Below are positions 1 through 6,129 of a stretch of 10,398 bases of DNA, in pieces. Both the position numbers and the translations under genes were made by a program. The number at the start of each line of letters is the position of its first letter. Position 1 is the first letter of the stretch. Source of the stretch: a bacterium MnTg04 (GTDB lineage: Bacteria; Pseudomonadota; Gammaproteobacteria; Steroidobacterales; MnTg04); contig BFAU01000075.1 in the NCBI GenBank assembly GCA_008975185.1, positions 1-10,398 of the forward strand. The letters are read 5' to 3'. The notes under the pieces are model-generated. The model saw only the letters and a list, made by a program, of their open reading frames with translations. It searched no databases and was not told where the DNA came from.

Positions 1-700
1 CAATCTTGTATACCAACTCGTCCTCGTCCAGCGGTTCGGTACGCACCCCGGCGAGCTCACCACGAGACTCCAACCAATTGAAATAATATTCTAAACTGTC
101 TCGCATCAGCGCAGTTGCAGCATCTATCGTATTACCGCGACGTTTCAAGCGAGCGAATCGCTGCAACTCGCCGATTGTATCCCGCGGCCGGCGGCCACCA
201 TCCAATGGGCCTGGCTGCACGATTGCGTCGCCACGATTCGCGTTATTCTCGTTGGCCAACACGTGGTTATTGGACAAAATAAGCTCGTTCCCGGATGTTC
301 GGTCGGTTACGAAGCAACCCAGAGTGCCGGCGGTGGTACTGAAGTGCCCGATCGAGCCGCCAATCTGAAGCGGTCGATTTTTGCGCTGGTGCCATAGCTT
401 GGCTTGCTTGACAACCCTACCGACGACCTCGACGTCACACTCGCCTCGGGCGCGACGGCGCACGCGATCGACAGCCTGTTCGATACCCGGGTCCGCAGAC
501 TGAATACGGACAGCAAGACGATAGTTGTTGCCGGCGCCGCGTAGACCGATAGCGAATGGCATTCGTGGTCGGGTGACGACCCGGGCGGAGACGCTGGCAT
601 CGGCTGCGGCTCTGGGCAGGCCGCTCGCTACGAGGATTGAACCTGAGAGCGTCTCGCCCATCAAGGACACTTTTAGTGTTTTTGCGTGCGCATAGTCCAT
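1..700 (-). CDS. Trypsin-like serine peptidase family protein, N-terminal part (cut by window edge)
   Basis: The frame is open from ATG at 700 to the left edge, giving 233 residues with no stop. GGAGTG (706-711) lies 5 nt upstream, a good ribosome binding site that fixes the start. Residues about 113-135 read IGGSIGHFSTTAGTLGCFV. SNNHVLAN follows at 143-150 (His146 as candidate catalytic histidine), then GDAIVQPGPLDGG at 158-169, and NTIDAA at 190-195 (Asp193 as candidate catalytic aspartate). This order is that of a bacterial trypsin-fold family distantly like plant Nal1. In that family a conserved V-K-GRTT segment follows, carrying the nucleophile region. The window ends at VYKI, just where it should begin, so the nucleophile is not visible. 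There is no signal peptide, so the protein is probably cytoplasmic or exported by another route. The roughly 110 residues before the peptidase core are unrecognised. Substrate unknown. The family assignment rests on motif recall. Confidence 0.75.
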   Translation of the reverse strand, partial: MDYAHAKTLKVSLMGETLSGSILVASGLPRAAADASVSARVVTRPRMPFAIGLRGAGNNYRLAVRIQSADPGIEQAVDRVRRRARGECDVEVVGRVVKQAKLWHQRKNRPLQIGGSIGHFSTTAGTLGCFVTDRTSGNELILSNNHVLANENNANRGDAIVQPGPLDGGRRPRDTIGELQRFARLKRRGNTIDAATALMRDSLEYYFNWLESRGELAGVRTEPLDEDELVYKI

Positions 701-936
701 AGCAACACTCCGAAGTTATGGCGTAATTGATCAGGCATGTTGCCAGAAAAGATTGCCGATCACGTTTATGGGGCGCGTGCGTCCCTTTTTACGCGCAGAA
801 TCTGCAACGTTACCGATCCGCCCAAAAAGCTGGGGATGCGAAGATACTACTCGCAAATCTAGACTTAGGGTGGACTTAACTGTCAGGAATAGACCTGTTG
901 CGCCTACGAAAACTGATTGTAACTGGTTGAAAAAAT

Positions 937-969
937 TGGCGCGCCCGACAGGGTGCGAACCAGTGACCC
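937..969 (-). other. tRNA gene 3'-end fragment (T-arm, acceptor strand, CCA): possible attachment site remnant
   Basis: Read on the minus strand, the sequence ends in CGGGCGC-G-CCA, an acceptor 3' strand plus discriminator and CCA. It is preceded by a T-arm: ACTGG, loop TTCGCAC, CCTGT. A run of six T follows at once (930-935), as after many tRNA genes. The T-stem has one T-T mismatch, and the loop has C where nearly all tRNAs have A58. No matching 5' acceptor strand (GCGCCCG), D-arm or anticodon arm lies upstream, where the 5' end should be near 1012. It is therefore a fragment, not a working tRNA. The GCGCCC-type acceptor with G discriminator most resembles some arginine tRNAs. tRNA 3' ends are classic tyrosine-integrase target sites, so a left or right att scar is the likely origin (inference). 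Confidence 0.5.
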
Positions 970-1095
970 GCGCTTTCGGGGGGCGTGAAATGCAGGTAGG
1001 CAAAATGAGCCCCCGCCCAACTGAAATCTTGGCCGACTAGGGGGCGTCGTCTTTTGGTCACGCGGAGGAGCTACGATCAGGCCTTCGTGTGCGGT

Positions 1096-1233
1096 TTAAC
1101 CGAAAGCCGCTGCGTTGAGGGTTGCACAATCCGGACAACCGGCGCCGATCAGTGTGCCACCGAGAAATTTAGCAAAAGCGTAGATCACTAGACTGGTCGC
1201 AAAAATGTTCCCAAGATAGTTCCCAAATGGCAT
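1096..1233 (-). CDS. Possible small hydrophobic protein (45 aa), doubtful
   Basis: An ATG-to-TAA frame of 45 codons. The product begins MPFGNYLGNIFATSLVIYAF, is hydrophobic across residues 7-31, contains a CPDC motif at about 33-36 and ends NAAAFG. There is no clear ribosome binding site ahead of the ATG. The repeats at 1207-1226 lie inside it and could explain the sequence without coding. It resembles no family I recognise. It is listed only because it is the most protein-like short frame in an otherwise empty stretch. Confidence 0.15.
   Translation of the reverse strand: MPFGNYLGNIFATSLVIYAFAKFLGGTLIGAGCPDCATLNAAAFG
1207..1226 (+). repeat. Direct repeat GTTCCCAA with 12-bp period
   Basis: GTTCCCAA occurs at 1207-1214 and again at 1219-1226, one helical-turn-like step apart, and a related inverted GTGGGAAT follows near 1238. 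Short direct repeats of this spacing close to a tRNA 3' end resemble integrase arm-binding sites. They also fall inside the weak 45-codon minus-strand frame, where they encode the repeated Gly-Asn of GNYLGN. Confidence 0.3.
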
Positions 1234-1393
1234 GTAGGTGGGAATGCGTTTTCAATAAAAACAATCAGTTACACTATTTCTCCAGTTTCTGTATCGGAAA
1301 ATAGTTATTGTTTAGCGATGTTTGCCGACCGGTCTGGCTTTGATGCGGCGTACACGTGCATTCAGCTGCCCACTCAGATAGCGATTTTTGCGT

Positions 1394-3295
1394 TCAATGT
1401 AGTCGAGGCGCCAGGATCTTGCTCAAAAGATCGCGCTTGCGGTCGTTGCGTTCAAGATGGGGGTGCCTCTCGCCGGCATGGTAATCGACCAAGACCTCCC
1501 TGAAGAACTCGGCGTTCTCGACCAAAAGACGAATGGGCTCAGCTGTCTGCTGAGCATCGGCGATTGCTTGCCGCAAAATCTCCGGGGTCCAGCGCCGACC
1601 GTTGACCGCAACCAGGATTGACGCGGGCGGCAGGCCTCCAGCCGCGGCGGTAGACCCGGGGAGCACATCGAGGACCCGGTTGTCCTTGGTGGAAACAGAG
1701 AAGCCGAGCGAGTATGACAAATTGAGCAGCTCGCGGGTTTTCTCGCGGCCTTGCTGGGCAAGATTCGGCTCTGCCGTGTAAACCAGCCGCCAGCCGGAGT
1801 TCGTGATCCCGTTCAGTGGTGCAGCTGACTGGATCGAGTGGATTCGGCTATCGAAAAATCCTTTCCAGTCATAAGTCGCGACCTCTGCAAGCGCCGCGAC
1901 GAGATCTGCGTATGAGTAAGGCACGACCTTGGCCAAGCCACTTTCGCCACCGAAAAAGGCGCGGCTAAAATCGTCCAGACTCCTGCGTCCATTGCTGAGT
2001 TGGCGAATAAGTGTGTCCACCTCCAGCCAGATCAACACGCCTTCGTCGTAGAAATCGACGCCGCGCCGCCACGAGGAGCCCTCAACGGGGCTGCCGAAAA
2101 GAATTTGTGCTGCCCGCGTCGTGTCGATAAGCGGGCGCCAGGTGCGTCCCGGGCGGTTCGAGAGTCTGGCGGCGATCCGGGCCAGCGCGTCGTGCGTATA
2201 TTCGGGCGCCCACAATCCGCTTCGGGAGGTCAGGACCAGGCCCAGGTAAGAGGTGAGGCCCTCATAGACCCAGAGCAAATCCGTTTGAAATGGCATCTGG
2301 AAGTCGTCGCGCGTCAAGCCCGCGGGCCGTCGATACTTGGCGTTCCAGGAGTGCACGAACTCGTGGGGCAGAAGCCCGGCCCTCGAGTTCATACGCACCT
2401 CTTCCACCAGCGTCCTCTCAGGCAACCGGTTATCGCTCGATTCGTGGTGCTCCAGCCCGAAGGAGCGCACATGATCGCTCAGCGTCAGCAGGAAGTCGTA
2501 TTTGCCGTAGTGGTACGAGCCAAAAAGAGCGATGCCTTCAGCGACCAGGTTCCGAAACGCTTGCACGGTTTCCGGTTTTATATCGAGCGCTTCTTCGCTA
2601 TCGGCAACCAGGTGCAGTTGATGCCGCACCTCAGCCTTTCCGGTCAGGTCAAGAACCCGGTGATGGGCGCCTGCCGATACCGGGGAATCGACCAGTGTGG
2701 CCAGTGAAACCGTTGCGAAATGTATTTCGTCGCCCTCGCGCCCGTTCTCAACCAGCGCCGTAGCAAAACCCCATCCCGGCGGCAGAGTCAGAGAAGGCCG
2801 AAACATGATCTCGTGCGCCGACCTCCCGGCGGGATAGAGCAACAGCGTGTTCCAGCTCATGACCGCAAGCCGATCTGATGTCGCTGCCCCGGCGGTGAAT
2901 TGGCCGCTACCGCTGGGTGGCAGAAAGTTAAGCTCGATATCAAGCTGAGTGACGCCCGCCGGGATGTTCACCTGGAAAGCGAACATCTCCCCGGGATCGC
3001 GAGCCCAGGGAACTGCTTGTCCATCGGCATAAAATTTGAGACCTGTAAGATTCACTATCGGGCCTGTGGGCCCATGCTCTCCCGGAAGCCATTTGGGATA
3101 AAGCAAAGCAAGGGAGCCGGGTTGAACGGACATTGAGAGGCGGGCATGAAAAATACGGCGTGTTGCGTCGCGCAGGTCAGCGTGAATATCGATTATCGCG
3201 GGTATTTCTTGTGCGAAAGCCGCGCTCTCGAACGAGAATCCGATGAGCATTGCCAGTATCGTTGCGATGCGCACGTTACGACAGATCGGTTTCAT
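1394..3295 (-). CDS. Secreted M61-family metallopeptidase (glycyl aminopeptidase-like) with PDZ domain
   Basis: A 633-residue exported zinc aminopeptidase-type protein. A Sec signal peptide covers residues 1 to about 29 (hydrophobic core ATILAMLIGFSF, likely cleavage after AFA or AFAQ). The N-terminal beta domain fills about 30-220. The M61 catalytic domain follows, with the family's GLEHHESS at 280-287, zinc-binding HEFVH at 311-315 in HEFVHSWNAKYRRP, and the third ligand Glu345 in WVYEGLTSY. The motif YDEGVLIWLEVD lies at 416-427. A PDZ-like domain spans about 525-600, and the end (HPHLERNDRKRDLL) is typical of M61 C-termini. Length fits the family, and all active-site residues are present. 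Members of M61 cleave N-terminal Gly or Ala residues from peptides; here this would happen in the periplasm. The start is supported by GAGG (3303-3306) 7 nt upstream. TAGAAT (3335-3340, minus) is a possible -10 without a good -35. The gene appears to be transcribed alone. Confidence 0.93.
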   Translation of the reverse strand: MKPICRNVRIATILAMLIGFSFESAAFAQEIPAIIDIHADLRDATRRIFHARLSMSVQPGSLALLYPKWLPGEHGPTGPIVNLTGLKFYADGQAVPWARDPGEMFAFQVNIPAGVTQLDIELNFLPPSGSGQFTAGAATSDRLAVMSWNTLLLYPAGRSAHEIMFRPSLTLPPGWGFATALVENGREGDEIHFATVSLATLVDSPVSAGAHHRVLDLTGKAEVRHQLHLVADSEEALDIKPETVQAFRNLVAEGIALFGSYHYGKYDFLLTLSDHVRSFGLEHHESSDNRLPERTLVEEVRMNSRAGLLPHEFVHSWNAKYRRPAGLTRDDFQMPFQTDLLWVYEGLTSYLGLVLTSRSGLWAPEYTHDALARIAARLSNRPGRTWRPLIDTTRAAQILFGSPVEGSSWRRGVDFYDEGVLIWLEVDTLIRQLSNGRRSLDDFSRAFFGGESGLAKVVPYSYADLVAALAEVATYDWKGFFDSRIHSIQSAAPLNGITNSGWRLVYTAEPNLAQQGREKTRELLNLSYSLGFSVSTKDNRVLDVLPGSTAAAGGLPPASILVAVNGRRWTPEILRQAIADAQQTAEPIRLLVENAEFFREVLVDYHAGERHPHLERNDRKRDLLSKILAPRLH

Positions 3296-3379
3296 GGAGT
3301 TGCCTCGCCGGGAGTCAAAAAAGGTTAAGGCGCCATTCTACGTTACGGCGAGTCAGTCTGTGGCCGTTGGGCAGAGCCG

Positions 3380-3435
3380 GTAGGAGCGGCTTTAGCCGCG
3401 ATTGAATTCTACATCGGGCCTGAAGGCCCTCCTAC
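3380..3435. repeat. REP-like palindrome pair (BIME-type)
   Basis: Two short palindromes face each other. The left, 3380-3401, reads GTAGGAGCGGCTTTAGCCGCGA with stem GCGGCT/AGCCGC. The right, 3413-3435, is in reverse orientation with stem GGGCCT/AGGCCC. The outer GTAGGAG (3380-3386) and CTCCTAC (3429-3435) are exact inverted repeats, so the whole 56-base unit can also fold as one cruciform. This is the well-known gammaproteobacterial intergenic repeat type, mobilised in some genomes by RAYT (TnpA_REP) transposases. It lies 85 bases upstream of the M61 gene, between two same-direction genes. The two stems differ in sequence, so they are diverged members rather than a fresh copy. Confidence 0.75.
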
Positions 3436-3504
3436 ACGGCCAGATCGCCAGCGGCCGCATGTCGGGGTTTGATTCCAGGGTTCGTTAGCTTTTACCGGCA
3501 TTCG

Positions 3505-3536
3505 AACAGGGCTGCCGGTTTCCTGGCAGCCCTGTT
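3505..3536 (-). terminator. Strong hairpin downstream of the NTF2-like gene
   Basis: A perfect 12-bp stem pairs AACAGGGCTGCC (3505-3516) with GGCAGCCCTGTT (3525-3536) around an 8-base loop. It lies about 37 bases past the stop codon of the minus-strand NTF2-like gene, the usual place for a terminator. No T-run follows on the minus strand, so it may act as an mRNA-stabilising or attenuating hairpin rather than a classical intrinsic terminator. Confidence 0.5.
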
Positions 3537-3573
3537 GGAGTATTGACTCTGCAGATGACTATTGGCCAGAGGT

Positions 3574-3972
3574 TTACTCCCCAACCGGTATGGCGGCGGT
3601 CGCGGCGACTCGCCACTTACCATCCAGTTTTTGCCACACGTGCATGCTCCAGTGTGGGTCGGGCGCACCGGCGCTGTGCACCATCACGGCGATGTCTTTG
3701 CTAAGGAAACGAACTTCATAGTCCCCGGCAACGTACGGTCCCGTCGGTGCATCGGCGCTTGCTGCCGCTTCGATCATTTCTGCCTTGCCCGTTACACCGG
3801 TTGGACCCAGGGCCAAAAGGTCGTCAGTAATAAAGTGCGCGACGGCGTCCGGTCCCGGGGCGGATCCCCATTCCTTGTCCAGTTGTATCAGCGCATCGGC
3901 GTCACCGGCATTTGCTGCGGGCGCAATCAAGCCCAGGCAAATTACAAGGCCGGCTATTTTTCTGATTTTCAT
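3574..3972 (-). CDS. Exported NTF2/SnoaL-like small protein (DUF4440-type)
   Basis: 132 residues. The signal peptide MKIRKIAGLVICLGLIAPAANA has likely cleavage after Ala22 (ANA-GD). The mature part of about 110 residues shows the NTF2-like fold pattern: a first helix with ALIQLDKEW (27-35), FITDDLLALGPTG (47-59), a glycine/lysine turn and helix TGKAEMIEAA (61-70), then strands YEVRFLSKDIAVMVHSAG (85-102) and a closing WSMHVWQKLDGKWRVAA (108-124). These exported single-domain proteins are usually of unknown function; some relatives bind small hydrophobic ligands or act as enzymes, but no catalytic residue can be assigned here. The start is firm: AAGGAG (3979-3984) lies 6 nt before ATG. The gene is divergent from the lipoprotein at 4192, with a 219-base gap, and is followed by a hairpin. 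Confidence 0.75.
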   Translation of the reverse strand: MKIRKIAGLVICLGLIAPAANAGDADALIQLDKEWGSAPGPDAVAHFITDDLLALGPTGVTGKAEMIEAAASADAPTGPYVAGDYEVRFLSKDIAVMVHSAGAPDPHWSMHVWQKLDGKWRVAATAAIPVGE

Positions 3973-4024
3973 GGTTTGCTCCTTTTTTGGCAGCCACCTG
4001 CCCGTGTGAAATAGATATTTTCCT

Positions 4025-4043
4025 AGCGATCATGAGGATCGCT
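4025..4043. other. Short hairpin in the divergent intergenic region
   Basis: AGCGATC (4025-4031) pairs with GATCGCT (4037-4043) around a 5-base loop, giving a 7-bp stem in the 219-base gap between divergent genes. It would be in the leader of the minus-strand NTF2-like gene or act as a protein-binding palindrome. A second small palindrome, TGGTT-TG-AACCA, lies at 4141-4152. There is no direct evidence of function for either. Confidence 0.3.
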
Positions 4044-4187
4044 GCTGATTCTTATTGGTGGCTAGCCTTTAAGTCTAGTGCAAGGGCGGAAATCTGCAAA
4101 GTTTCCTGCGGATTGTAGGTCTGGAAGGGACCACCGCCAGTGGTTTGAACCAAAATGACCGATGGCAATCTGAAAAAGTACTCCGGT

Positions 4188-4193
4188 TATAAT
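4188..4193 (+). promoter_or_regulatory. TATAAT hexamer overlapping the first start codon of the lipoprotein gene
   Basis: A perfect TATAAT lies at 4188-4193 and runs into the ATG at 4192. If it is the -10 box, transcription would begin near 4199-4201, exactly at the second in-frame ATG (4201), giving a leaderless message. No ribosome binding site precedes either ATG, which agrees with that reading. No good -35 lies 16-18 bases upstream, so the hexamer may also be chance. Confidence 0.35.
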
Positions 4194-5358
4194 GAATACA
4201 ATGATTAGCAAGGGAAAATTTCTTGGGGCTGCCTTGTTGCCGTTGCTGCTGGCCGCATGCGCGGCAGCGATTCCATCGGCGCAGACCAGCGATGACGAAC
4301 GTGCCCGATTATTGAGCGGGGACGCATTGCCGGCACACATGCGAACCGGGATCAGCCAGCCTGACGAAGATGTCCTCGGTCTCAGTGCGGACATGATCCG
4401 TTTCGCCGATCAGGCCACGGCCCACAGCGCAACCGATACCGGCAAAATCGAGGCGCTGTTGCGGGCACTGATCGAGTCGTCCGAAATGAACTTTGTATTT
4501 GACCCGGCGGCAACCTATACCGCGGCGCAGACCTTCGAACATGGGCGGGCCAATTGCCTGGCATTCGCCGGCATGGTGACGGTGATGCTCCGCCACCTGG
4601 ATATTCGGGCCGAGTTTAACGAAGTGGACGTGCCGGAAGTCTGGGATATGCGGAGCCCGAAAACGATGGTTCTCTATAAACACGTCAATGTCATGATTCG
4701 CCCGCGCGGCGGGCGAAAAAAGATCGCCGATCTTGATCTCGCCGAGTATGACGATAGCTACCGGCAGAGAATCATTTCCGATGACCAGGGGGTCGCGCAG
4801 TTTTACAACAACCGTGCGATGGCCTATTTGTTCGACGAAAACATAACGGATGCGTTCAGCTACCTGGTAAAAGCCATCGAGCTCGATCCACGAGCCTCGT
4901 ACTTGTGGGCCAATCTCGGTTCCTTGTACCGGCGCACGGGTAATCGTGAGGCCGCCGAACTTTCCTACAAGGCCGCATTGACTGAAAAACGGGGCGACCT
5001 TATAGCGATCAGCAACCTGGCGCGCCTCTATTCAAACGACGGCAAAACAGAACTGGCTCGCAAGTTCGACAAAAGGGCGGAATATTTTCGCAGCCGTAAC
5101 CCGTACTTCCGGTACCGGCAGGGCATGGACGCTTTTGCGGAACAGGACTACAAAGTCGCCATGAGCCATACCAAGGCCGCGATCCGGATGTATTCGAAAG
5201 AGCATCGCTTCCATTTTTTGCTGGGCGCAATTTATCGGGAAACCGGCAAAGAGAAGAAAGCAATGGCCAGTATGCAAAAAGCGGTAGAGATGAGCACGGA
5301 CGCGAACCAGAAAGCCAGGTATCGGAGCAAAATGGATCACCTGCTTTCATCGCGGTGA
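4192..5358 (+). CDS. Lipoprotein with transglutaminase-like domain and TPR repeats
   Basis: 388 residues from the first ATG, 385 from the second at 4201. The N-terminus is a lipoprotein signal: hydrophobic ALLPLLLAAC with lipidated Cys23 and Ala at +2, pointing to the outer membrane. Residues about 85-195 look like a transglutaminase/protease core: GRANCLAFAGMV with Cys122, YKHVNVM with His164, and IADLDL with Asp180, in the order of a Cys-His-Asp triad. From about 205 to 368 come roughly five TPR units, for example YLWANLGSLYRRTGNREAAE (237-256) and HFLLGAIYRETGKEKKAMAS (341-360). TPRs bind protein partners; the N-terminal domain could cleave or cross-link proteins or be a non-catalytic binding fold. 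Substrate and partner are unknown. It is the only plus-strand gene in the window and converges on the membrane protein ending at 5403. Confidence 0.85.
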   Translation: MNTMISKGKFLGAALLPLLLAACAAAIPSAQTSDDERARLLSGDALPAHMRTGISQPDEDVLGLSADMIRFADQATAHSATDTGKIEALLRALIESSEMNFVFDPAATYTAAQTFEHGRANCLAFAGMVTVMLRHLDIRAEFNEVDVPEVWDMRSPKTMVLYKHVNVMIRPRGGRKKIADLDLAEYDDSYRQRIISDDQGVAQFYNNRAMAYLFDENITDAFSYLVKAIELDPRASYLWANLGSLYRRTGNREAAELSYKAALTEKRGDLIAISNLARLYSNDGKTELARKFDKRAEYFRSRNPYFRYRQGMDAFAEQDYKVAMSHTKAAIRMYSKEHRFHFLLGAIYRETGKEKKAMASMQKAVEMSTDANQKARYRSKMDHLLSSR

Positions 5359-5375
5359 TATCGGCCGGCCAGACC

Positions 5376-5397
5376 AGGGCGGGTACGGTTCCGCCCT
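5376..5397. terminator. GC-rich hairpin between convergent genes
   Basis: AGGGCGG (5376-5382) pairs with CCGCCCT (5391-5397) around an 8-base loop, 18 bases after the stop of the plus-strand lipoprotein and just before the end of the convergent membrane-protein gene at 5403. Its position suits a shared terminator. It lacks a T-run on either side, so efficiency is uncertain. Confidence 0.45.
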
Positions 5398-5402
5398 TAG
5401 CG

Positions 5403-6089
5403 TTAGGGTGTTTTGTACTGCTCAAGCCGCTTGCGATATAGCAGCAGCACACCCGGACCAAGAGCCAGAAACATCACGGCGATGCCTGTAACGATACCCC
5501 AGCCGGAAAATATCGGCGCCGAGCATTCTTCCTTGTATCGGATATACACGTGGCAGGGGACCGCCACCAGCAGTTCCAACACGCTGCCCGCAAGCAGACG
5601 GGAAATCATTCTGTGAACCAGCGATTCTTCGTCTTTGACATAGCGATTAAACGCCAGACCCCAGACTATCCAGGCCGGTATCCAGGAGAACATCAGCAAA
5701 GCAAATCCGAAATCGGAATTAGTGAGCGCCGATTTCCACGCGGTGTCGATTGCGAAGGCGACCGAGATTAGCGCACCGGTAGTCAACAGGCCGGTGGCGA
5801 ACGCGGTTGTCCAAACAATTCGCTTCAAATTGGATCGAGGTATCGGACGGCGAAACGAGCGGTCGACGGAAACAAACAGAACCGCCTGCGACAGCAGCAG
5901 ACCCAATATTGGAAGAATCATCAAGCCGGCGCCCATCAAGTTTTCAAACGAGTCCCAGTCCCAGTAGATATCCTCGAATCGCACAATCCAGGTTACGGAA
6001 TCATCGATAAGAATTGACCACAGCGGCATGAACAGCAGGTACAGAAGAAGCAGATAAACAGCTGATACCAGCAAACCCCATCGACGCAT
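5403..6089 (-). CDS. Conserved-looking six-helix membrane protein of unknown function
   Basis: 228 residues with six predicted membrane segments, at about 5-27, 54-74, 92-114, 127-147, 164-183 and 195-217. The loop between helices five and six carries PCHVYIRYKEECSAP (178-192), with Cys179, His180 and Cys189 close to the membrane edge. This could bind a metal or form a disulfide (inference). The first loop is acidic and aromatic (FEDIYWDWDSFEN, 38-50). I do not recognise a named family. The start is well supported by GGGAGAC (6094-6100) with 4 nt to ATG. It follows the choice-of-anchor gene by 40 bases in the same direction, so it may be the last gene of that transcript. Ends in TAA. Confidence 0.75.
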   Translation of the reverse strand: MRRWGLLVSAVYLLLLYLLFMPLWSILIDDSVTWIVRFEDIYWDWDSFENLMGAGLMILPILGLLLSQAVLFVSVDRSFRRPIPRSNLKRIVWTTAFATGLLTTGALISVAFAIDTAWKSALTNSDFGFALLMFSWIPAWIVWGLAFNRYVKDEESLVHRMISRLLAGSVLELLVAVPCHVYIRYKEECSAPIFSGWGIVTGIAVMFLALGPGVLLLYRKRLEQYKTP

Positions 6090-6129
6090 GGCTGTCTCCC
6101 GACCGAATGGTCTTTTGGTTGTAACAGAG

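Larger units (their letters stand above)
911..1275. repeat. Inverted related sequences of CAGTTACAAT type flanking the region
   Basis: On the minus strand 911-925 reads CAGTTACAATCAGTT. On the plus strand 1261-1275 reads ACAATCAGTTACACT. Both are permutations of the same roughly 10-base unit and share the 10-mer ACAATCAGTT in opposite orientation. The first copy sits just beyond the tRNA 3'-end fragment. They could be recombinase arm-type sites or coincidence in AT-richer DNA. The evidence is only the sequence match. Confidence 0.25.
701..1393. other. Gene-poor stretch between the partial peptidase and the M61 peptidase
   Basis: About 690 bases without a convincing protein gene. The longer open frames on both strands (for example plus 753-1040 and minus 731-1003) overlap each other, have no recognisable protein family and cross the tRNA-like fragment. 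The stretch contains that tRNA 3'-end fragment (937-969), two GTTCCCAA repeats 12 bp apart (1207-1226), a pair of related inverted sequences (911-925 and 1261-1275), and one weak 45-codon frame (1096-1233, minus). The 1230-1315 part is noticeably AT-rich compared with its surroundings. The promoter of the peptidase starting at 700 should lie around 712-760, but I see no strong -35/-10 pair there. Confidence 0.6.

Noticed and set aside
753..1040. Plus-strand 95-codon frame and the opposite minus-strand frame at 731-1003.
   Set aside because: Both cross the tRNA-like fragment, overlap each other, have no family resemblance and lack convincing ribosome binding sites.
1312..1422. Minus-strand open frame of 36 residues just after the M61 end, protein-like in composition (DYIERKNRYLSGQL).
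   Set aside because: It has no usable start codon after the preceding in-frame TGA (1423-1425), and the M61 protein already ends at a normal family C-terminus, so no frameshift is needed.
2000..2707. Plus-strand 235-codon frame opposite the M61 gene.
   Set aside because: Antisense shadow of a strongly supported metallopeptidase; low-complexity composition and no recognised domain.
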